Origin: Betaproteobacteria bacterium
GTDB lineage: Bacteria; Pseudomonadota; Gammaproteobacteria; Burkholderiales; Burkholderiaceae
Direction of reading: 5' to 3'
NCBI GenBank assembly: GCA_013205155.1
Contig: JABMMT010000221.1
Span: forward strand, 1 to 10,855
DNA length: 10,855 nt
In this document: one piece after another, positions 6,993-10,855 of the stretch
How the letters are laid out: every line of letters begins with the position of its first letter
Position numbering within the stretch: position 1 is the stretch's first letter
Notes under the pieces: model-generated
What the model was told of the DNA's origin: nothing
The model's database searches: none
What the model saw: only the letters and a program-made list of their open reading frames with translations
Position numbers and translations under genes: made by a program

Positions 6993-8343
6993 GAAATTCA
7001 TGAAAAAACAATACTTTGGTACCGATGGCATTCGCGGTGAAGTGGGGCAATTTCCCATTGTTCCGGAGTTTATGACGCGCTTAGGTTATGCCGCTGGCAA
7101 AGTCTTAACTAAAGATATAAAGCCTGGTGAGCGCTGCAAGGTATTAATTGGAAAAGATACTCGTATTTCTGGATATTTATTAGAAGCTGCTCTTGAAGCA
7201 GGATTTGCCGCTGCTGGTGTGGATGTGATGTTATGCGGCCCAATGCCAACCCCCGGTGTTGCTTATCTTACCAAAGCCTTACGTTTGACTGCAGGCGTCG
7301 TCATTTCTGCCTCACACAATCCGTATCAAGATAATGGTATTAAATTCTTCTCAGCAAATGGCGATAAGTTATCCGATGATTTTGAATTTGCGATTGAGGC
7401 AGAATTAGATAAACCAATGGGCTGCGTTAGTTCGCAAGAGCTTGGCAAAGCCTATCGTTTAGATGATGCAGCAGGGCGCTATATTGAATTTTGTAAATCA
7501 ACTTTTCCAGGCGATCTTAATCTCAAAGGCTTAAAGTTGGTGGTAGATTGCGCTAATGGTGCCGCCTATCACACTGCGCCTTTTGTATTTCATGAGCTTG
7601 GCGCAGAAGTGATTTCGATCGGTGTTCATCCGGATGGCCGCAATATTAATGAAGGATGCGGCGCCACAGCACCACAAGCCCTCATTGCCAAGGTCAAAGA
7701 AGTAAAAGCAGATCTGGGTATTGCTTTAGATGGAGATGCTGATCGCCTGCAAATGGTTGACGCAACAGGTAGATTATTTAATGGTGATGAGTTGTTATAT
7801 GTTCTAGCAAAAGATCGCTTAGATCGGGGTCAGAAGTTAGGTGGCGTTGTTGGTACCTTGATGACAAACTTGGCTGTTGAGAATGCAATTAAAGCTCTCA
7901 ACATTGGCTTTGAACGAGCCAATGTCGGAGATCGTTATGTGCTTGAGCTTTTAAAGCAAAAAGATTGGCTCATCGGGGGTGAGGGCTCTGGTCATCTTCT
8001 TTGCCTAGATCATCATTCCACTGGGGACGGTACGATTGCCGCTTTACAGGTTTTAGCTGCGATGAGTCATACTAAGAAAAGTCTTCCCCAATTACTGGAG
8101 GGTATCAACACATTCCCTCAAGTACTACTAAATGTTCGTTATAAATTAGGCTATGACTGGAAATCAGACGAGAAGCTTGCGCAGCAAATTGCTAAAGTGG
8201 AGTCAGACCTCAAAGGTTTTGGTAGGGTGTTAATTAGAGCATCAGGCACCGAACCATTAGTTAGGGTGATGGTTGAAACTCAAGATGCAGATATCGCCAT
8301 GAGCGCAGCTAAAAGTATTAGCCGATTAATCCCGGTTGCTTAA
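6991..8343 (+). CDS. glmM: Phosphoglucosamine mutase
   Basis: GlmM interconverts glucosamine-6-phosphate and glucosamine-1-phosphate, feeding UDP-GlcNAc for peptidoglycan and lipopolysaccharide. The protein is 450 residues from the first ATG, or 447 from the ATG at 7000; the usual length is about 445. Motifs (450-residue numbering): YFGTDGIRGEVG at 8-19, the catalytic phosphoserine loop ISASHNP (105-111) with S108 as the phosphorylated serine, the magnesium site DGDADR (D247, D249, D251), the sugar-binding EGSGH (331-335) and the C-terminal phosphate-binding RASGTEPLVRVM (416-427). Both possible starts lack a Shine-Dalgarno. The second (7000) gives MKKQYFGTDGIRG, nearer to typical family N-termini, and sits 7 bases after a perfect TATAAT. 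The gene follows folP as in many proteobacteria and ends facing the minus-strand metallophosphoesterase gene, 31 bp away. Confidence 0.96.
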   Translation: MKFMKKQYFGTDGIRGEVGQFPIVPEFMTRLGYAAGKVLTKDIKPGERCKVLIGKDTRISGYLLEAALEAGFAAAGVDVMLCGPMPTPGVAYLTKALRLTAGVVISASHNPYQDNGIKFFSANGDKLSDDFEFAIEAELDKPMGCVSSQELGKAYRLDDAAGRYIEFCKSTFPGDLNLKGLKLVVDCANGAAYHTAPFVFHELGAEVISIGVHPDGRNINEGCGATAPQALIAKVKEVKADLGIALDGDADRLQMVDATGRLFNGDELLYVLAKDRLDRGQKLGGVVGTLMTNLAVENAIKALNIGFERANVGDRYVLELLKQKDWLIGGEGSGHLLCLDHHSTGDGTIAALQVLAAMSHTKKSLPQLLEGINTFPQVLLNVRYKLGYDWKSDEKLAQQIAKVESDLKGFGRVLIRASGTEPLVRVMVETQDADIAMSAAKSISRLIPVA

Positions 8344-8368
8344 CTATATTTTTATCTAATGCTGTAAT

Positions 8369-8400
8369 GGTGCCTTAAGGCTTTGGCCGGCGCCTATTTT
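8369..8400 (+). terminator. Possible terminator of glmM
   Basis: GGTGCC (8369-8374) can pair with GGCGCC (8389-8394), six pairs with one G-U, followed by TATTTTCTT. The loop is 14 bases and contains part of the palindrome GCCTTAAGGC (8372-8381), so the fold is not unique. The T-rich part lies inside the end of the convergent metallophosphoesterase gene. It is in the expected place but only moderately convincing. Confidence 0.4.
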
Positions 8401-9346
8401 CTTGCAACATTATTGGAGTAAAGCTGAAAGGTTGCTCTGCTCCGGGATTAATCTCAATTTCTACTGCCTGCACTTGATTTGCTCCCATCACTTCAAGTCT
8501 GATGACATTTTCAAGTACTTGCTTTTGATCAGCCGTTCTGAGTGGTTGGTCAATGATGAGGCGGTGACTGTCGCCATGAATCAATAAAATAGGCTTCTTA
8601 AATTCCTCTGCACTCTTACTTAACAGCTGAAGAGTGTCACGAAAGCCGCTCTCAGGATCAATTGCTTGTTTTGGCGTGTAGAACATGTCCGCTTGGTAAG
8701 CAAAAATGATTCCTTCATAATTTTTGCTAGTGGCTGTTTGAAATGCAAGTTTAATCCAGCTTAAATTGGCTTGATTTCTTTCGTAGTACTCTTCTTTGGC
8801 GCGATCATCACGCTCAAAATTATTATTAGATCCCGTAATATGTAGATTGACAAACAAAAATTGATTGTTGACCCAAAATGAATTTTCGGTAAATTTACTG
8901 TAACGAGGATCAGTGTCAGCCTGCCTGGTTAAAGTAATTCTTTTCTGACCTAAGCTATATTGAGTTTGAAAAAAAGTACGTCGTAAGTTATGCAAACGTT
9001 CAATTGGATCATAAGCACCAGCTGAGAGTCTATGGCAATCCGTCCATTCATTATCGCCAGGACTATAAATCAATGGGGATTTGAACTGATTAAAGTAATT
9101 CTTCACGATGAGGTTGTAATCATCAGAACATGGCGTTGAACCAGATTTTGTATCACCAACAAAAATTGTAAAAGTTGGATTCAGATTATTGATGCGTTGA
9201 ATTAGTCTTTCATATCGAGCATAGTCATCAGGTATGTTGTATGGCATATCACCAAGAGCAATAAATTTGAAGTTCTGCGCCGTAGCACTACTAGCAAAGG
9301 CAATGAATATTGCTACGATTAAACTTTTAAGGCTGTGAGATTTCAT
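8375..9346 (-). CDS. Exported calcineurin-like metallophosphoesterase family protein
   Basis: This 323-residue protein begins with a signal peptide: K-containing N-terminus, hydrophobic run LKSLIVAIFIAFASS (6-20) and likely cleavage after ATA at residue 23. The mature part shows metallophosphoesterase metal-site signatures: GDMPY (32-36), GDTKSG (64-69) and GDNEW (97-101) in place of the common GNH-D/E, then NLHITGSNN (167-175) and a late histidine motif HGDSH (257-261) replacing GHxH. Its only two cysteines, C73 and C104, lie next to metal-site loops and could form a disulfide after export. The likely location is periplasm or outside the cell; the substrate is unknown, and a phosphate ester or a nucleotide is possible. 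It starts at ATG 9346, overlapping the upstream gene's stop as ATGA, with no Shine-Dalgarno of its own, so translation is probably coupled. The family call is by motif order; I could not identify a named gene. Confidence 0.8.
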   Translation of the reverse strand: MKSHSLKSLIVAIFIAFASSATAQNFKFIALGDMPYNIPDDYARYERLIQRINNLNPTFTIFVGDTKSGSTPCSDDYNLIVKNYFNQFKSPLIYSPGDNEWTDCHRLSAGAYDPIERLHNLRRTFFQTQYSLGQKRITLTRQADTDPRYSKFTENSFWVNNQFLFVNLHITGSNNNFERDDRAKEEYYERNQANLSWIKLAFQTATSKNYEGIIFAYQADMFYTPKQAIDPESGFRDTLQLLSKSAEEFKKPILLIHGDSHRLIIDQPLRTADQKQVLENVIRLEVMGANQVQAVEIEINPGAEQPFSFTPIMLQENRRRPKP

Positions 9347-9768
9347 TTGTATAAGGAGGGTGCGGGAACTTCCCTAAATTCTTTAATTTCAATTTCACCA
9401 AATATATAGGACTCTGAGCTAATTTCTTGCCAATCTAGGTCTATAAAAACATCAACATAATTTTTGGAGTATTTTTTTGTAACTCCATAAAAGATATCAC
9501 TTAATTCATTTTGCTCATCTTCGCTAATATTTTCCGAGAAGTAAATAACCTTTTCACCCTCATAAACTTCACCTATTGAGCCACCAGGAATATCTTGTAT
9601 ACAAATACCAAGGTTCGGATCATAACTAGACCCAAATGATGGCTTTAATGGTGTTAATACAGAGCCTAGTTTCCATACTGTTCCACATTTAATCTCCATC
9701 GTATTTTTTTGAAATATTTGTCGCTCAACTATGGAGCCCATCTCTAGTGGAATTATTTGATAGCGCAT
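9343..9768 (-). CDS. Hypothetical protein (141 aa), coupled to the metallophosphoesterase gene
   Basis: I do not recognise this family. The start is chosen at ATG 9768 because GGAG lies 5 bases upstream on the minus strand (complement of about 9774-9777), giving 141 residues starting MRYQIIPLEMGSIVERQ. The longer frame to a TTG at 9843 runs through a terminator hairpin and is unlikely. There is no signal peptide and no membrane helix; the protein is acidic, with a middle segment GEVYEGEKVIYFSENISEDE and a Tyr/Glu-rich second half (VDVFIDLDWQEI, GEIEIKEF), suggesting a small soluble cytoplasmic beta-rich protein (inference). It precedes and overlaps the metallophosphoesterase gene by 4 bp (ATGA), so the two are one unit. 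Its base composition is visibly more AT-rich than neighbouring housekeeping genes, which is compatible with later acquisition or weak constraint. Confidence 0.7.
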   Translation of the reverse strand: MRYQIIPLEMGSIVERQIFQKNTMEIKCGTVWKLGSVLTPLKPSFGSSYDPNLGICIQDIPGGSIGEVYEGEKVIYFSENISEDEQNELSDIFYGVTKKYSKNYVDVFIDLDWQEISSESYIFGEIEIKEFREVPAPSLYK

Positions 9769-9803
9769 TTTTACTCCATCACAAATAAATAGAACAAATT
9801 GTC

Positions 9804-9886
9804 TAAAAAAATCCCCAAGCGAACTTGGGGATAAGAACTGCAAGGAAGTTACACATAGGACAGCACCTGAATATTGATGCAGTTCT
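9804..9886 (-). ncRNA. Candidate structured RNA (small RNA or leader/attenuator) ending in an intrinsic terminator
   Basis: Read on the minus strand there are two perfect adjacent hairpins. The first pairs AGAACTGCA (complement of 9878-9886) with TGCAGTTCT (complement of 9834-9842), 9 bp around a 35-base loop. One base later comes ATCCCCAAG, a TTCG loop and CTTGGGGAT (complement of 9811-9832), then six further T. A transcript of about 80-90 bases would end near 9804. No annotated minus-strand gene lies upstream that would need this terminator, so it either ends a small RNA or regulates read-through into the 141-aa gene that starts 36 bases later. No clear promoter was found. The class is not recognised. 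Confidence 0.4.
9805..9832 (-). terminator. Intrinsic terminator, minus-strand direction, upstream of the 141-aa gene
   Basis: Perfect 9-bp stem (9811-9819 with 9824-9832) and a 4-base loop; on the minus strand it is followed by an uninterrupted T run (complement of the A run 9805-9810). On the plus strand it is followed by AAGAACTG, so it is directional. It lies in the 5' untranslated region of the minus-strand gene starting at 9768. Confidence 0.8.
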
Positions 9887-10021
9887 ATTACGGTTTGATG
9901 AATTCTGTTTAGACCCTAGTGAGGGGCCATTAATTCAGAAAAATATGGCTGTTATTTAAACGGCATTTCCATTTGCTTATTTTGAGAATATGTAAGTTAT
10001 TGATTCTATTGATTATTTGCT
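9844..10021. other. Non-coding stretch upstream of pstS, between the candidate RNA and the PhoB box
   Basis: No coding frame with a credible start is seen on either strand. Apart from the distal part of the candidate minus-strand RNA, the only structure is a short hairpin CCCT / AGGG (9914-9917 and 9922-9925, 4-base loop) and flanking AT-rich sequence. If the minus-strand RNA is real, its promoter should lie here, but I find no good -35/-10 pair. Confidence 0.5.
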
Positions 10022-10050
10022 CGGTAATCAGCGTGTCATCAAATCGTCAC
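10022..10050 (+). promoter_or_regulatory. PhoB-binding box of pstS with three 11-bp-phased half-sites
   Basis: The consensus half-site is CTGTCAT or CTGTCAC, repeated every 11 bp. Here CGGTAAT (10022-10028, 5 of 7), GTGTCAT (10033-10039, 6 of 7) and TCGTCAC (10044-10050, 5 of 7 to the CAC form) occur at exactly 11-bp steps. The last ends 10 bp before a possible -10 (CATTAT, 10061-10066), the spacing known for PhoB-activated promoters, in which the box replaces the -35. It lies 62 bp upstream of the pstS start. Confidence 0.75.
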
Positions 10051-10060
10051 AGTCAAAACC

Positions 10061-10066
10061 CATTAT
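10061..10066 (+). promoter_or_regulatory. Likely -10 element of the PhoB-dependent pstS promoter
   Basis: CATTAT matches TATAAT at 4 of 6 positions and lies 10 bp after the PhoB box; the overlapping TATTAC (10064-10069) is an equal alternative. Transcription would start near 10073-10077, giving a leader of roughly 36-40 bases before the pstS ATG. Confidence 0.45.
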
Positions 10067-10112
10067 TACTAGGATGTTTTCTAGTGTTTTTTTTAAATTA
10101 AGGACCAATCAA

Positions 10113-10855
10113 ATGAAATCTCTGTTTAAAAGTGTTCTCGCAGTTGGTGTTATTAGTTTCGCTCATTCAGTGTTTGCAGCCGATATGACAGGCGCGGGCG
10201 CTACCTTCCCATACCCAGCATATGCCAAATGGGCAGAAGCCTACAAAGCTAAAACAGGCTCTCAATTAAATTACCAGTCTATTGGCTCTTCTGGTGGTAT
10301 CAAGCAAATGAAAGCTAAGACAGTTGATTTTGGTGCATCTGATAATCCTGTGAAATTTGATGATCTAGAAAAAGATGGTTGGGTTCAGTTCCCAGCGATT
10401 ATTGGTGGTGTGGTTCCAATTATTAACGTTGATGGTATTGCTCCAGGTCAACTAAAGATTGACGGCCCTACCTTGGCTGATATTTTCCAAGGTAACATCA
10501 CAAATTGGAATGACAAGCGTATTGCCATCATGAACCCAGGCGTGAAGATTCCATCCGGTGACATTACAGTTATACACCGTGCTGACGGCTCTGGTACTAC
10601 AGCAATTTTTACTGATTACCTAGCTAAAGTAAGTTCACTCTGGAAAGATGCTGTTGGTGCAGGTGCTGCTGTTAAGTGGCCGGCTGCTTCGTCTGTAGGC
10701 GGTAAGGGTAACGAAGGTGTTGCTGCTAACGTTTCTCGTGTAAAAAACTCAATTGGCTATGTTGAGTATGCTTACGCTAAGAAAAACAAAATGACTCATA
10801 TGAATTTGAAGAATGCTGCAGGCGAATTTGTTGCTCCTGATGATGTGACATTTGC
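10113..10855 (+). CDS. pstS: Phosphate ABC transporter, periplasmic phosphate-binding protein (3' truncated by window edge)
   Basis: PstS captures inorganic phosphate in the periplasm and delivers it to the PstCAB importer. The frame is open from the ATG at 10113 to the window end (247 codons of about 340-350 expected). Residues 1-22 form a signal peptide (LFKSVLAVGVISF core, cleavage after VFA). The mature protein starts ADMTGAGATFPYP, the typical PstS N-terminus. Phosphate-site segments are TFPYP (31-35), GSSGG (58-62), GASDNP (74-79) and HRADGSGTT (155-163). AAGGA (10100-10104) stands 8 bases before the ATG. A PhoB box at 10022-10050 predicts induction by phosphate starvation through PhoR/PhoB. 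pstC, pstA, pstB and phoU are expected beyond the window. Confidence 0.96.
   Translation, partial: MKSLFKSVLAVGVISFAHSVFAADMTGAGATFPYPAYAKWAEAYKAKTGSQLNYQSIGSSGGIKQMKAKTVDFGASDNPVKFDDLEKDGWVQFPAIIGGVVPIINVDGIAPGQLKIDGPTLADIFQGNITNWNDKRIAIMNPGVKIPSGDITVIHRADGSGTTAIFTDYLAKVSSLWKDAVGAGAAVKWPAASSVGGKGNEGVAANVSRVKNSIGYVEYAYAKKNKMTHMNLKNAAGEFVAPDDVTF

Noticed and set aside
9769..9843. Extended 166-residue version of the 141-aa minus-strand gene starting at TTG 9843.
   Set aside because: The extra codons run through the perfect terminator hairpin at 9811-9832, the TTG has no ribosome site, and the ATG at 9768 has GGAG at ideal spacing.
9914..9925. Short hairpin CCCT / AGGG upstream of pstS as part of a 6S-type or other known RNA.
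   Set aside because: Only four base pairs, and no surrounding long-range pairing like 6S RNA could be found.
1..10855. Search for a defence system, mobile element, CRISPR array, tRNA or rRNA.
   Set aside because: No transposase, integrase, direct-repeat array, toxin-antitoxin pair or structural RNA gene of a known class was seen; the genes are core metabolism plus the two-gene insert.

Overview
The window is a stretch of chromosomal housekeeping genes that reads as a betaproteobacterium of the Burkholderiaceae, most likely Polynucleobacter or a close relative. The basis is the gene order carB - greA - DUF4149 - yhbY - rlmE - ftsH - folP - glmM - pstS, the moderate, AT-leaning base composition, and protein sequences that look like that group. 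This is from recall of families and gene order; no search was run. Both ends are cut: carB lacks its start on the left and pstS lacks its end on the right.

Layout. Positions 1-2591 run rightward: the C-terminal half of carB (carbamoyl phosphate synthase large chain), greA (transcript cleavage factor) and a four-helix DUF4149 membrane protein. A bidirectional hairpin at 2600-2626 separates them from the convergent yhbY-like gene (2644-3270, minus), which carries a long basic tail. From a 93-bp divergent region, rlmE (23S rRNA 2'-O-methyltransferase) runs rightward, followed by ftsH (membrane AAA+ protease), folP (dihydropteroate synthase) and glmM (phosphoglucosamine mutase). Three consecutive genes, rlmE, ftsH and folP, appear to use non-ATG starts. 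A strong intrinsic-terminator-like hairpin lies after ftsH and overlaps the first codons of folP.

Positions 8375-9768 hold two minus-strand genes coupled by an ATGA overlap: an unrecognised 141-aa protein followed by an exported calcineurin-like metallophosphoesterase. They interrupt the usual glmM-pst order and are the most accessory-looking part of the window. Between them and pstS lies a 344-bp non-coding stretch. It holds a candidate minus-strand structured RNA (two stacked hairpins ending in a U-tract, about 9804-9886) and a PhoB-type box of three phased half-sites at 10022-10050, placed 10 bp before a plausible -10 of pstS.

How the genes work together: most are growth functions (pyrimidine/arginine precursor, folate, peptidoglycan precursor, rRNA modification, ribosome assembly, proteolysis, RNA polymerase rescue) co-located rather than forming one pathway. 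pstS opens the phosphate-starvation transport operon. I see no defence system, mobile element, CRISPR array, tRNA or rRNA. The less ordinary items are the folP-embedded terminator, the candidate small RNA or attenuator beside pstS, and the two-gene insert.
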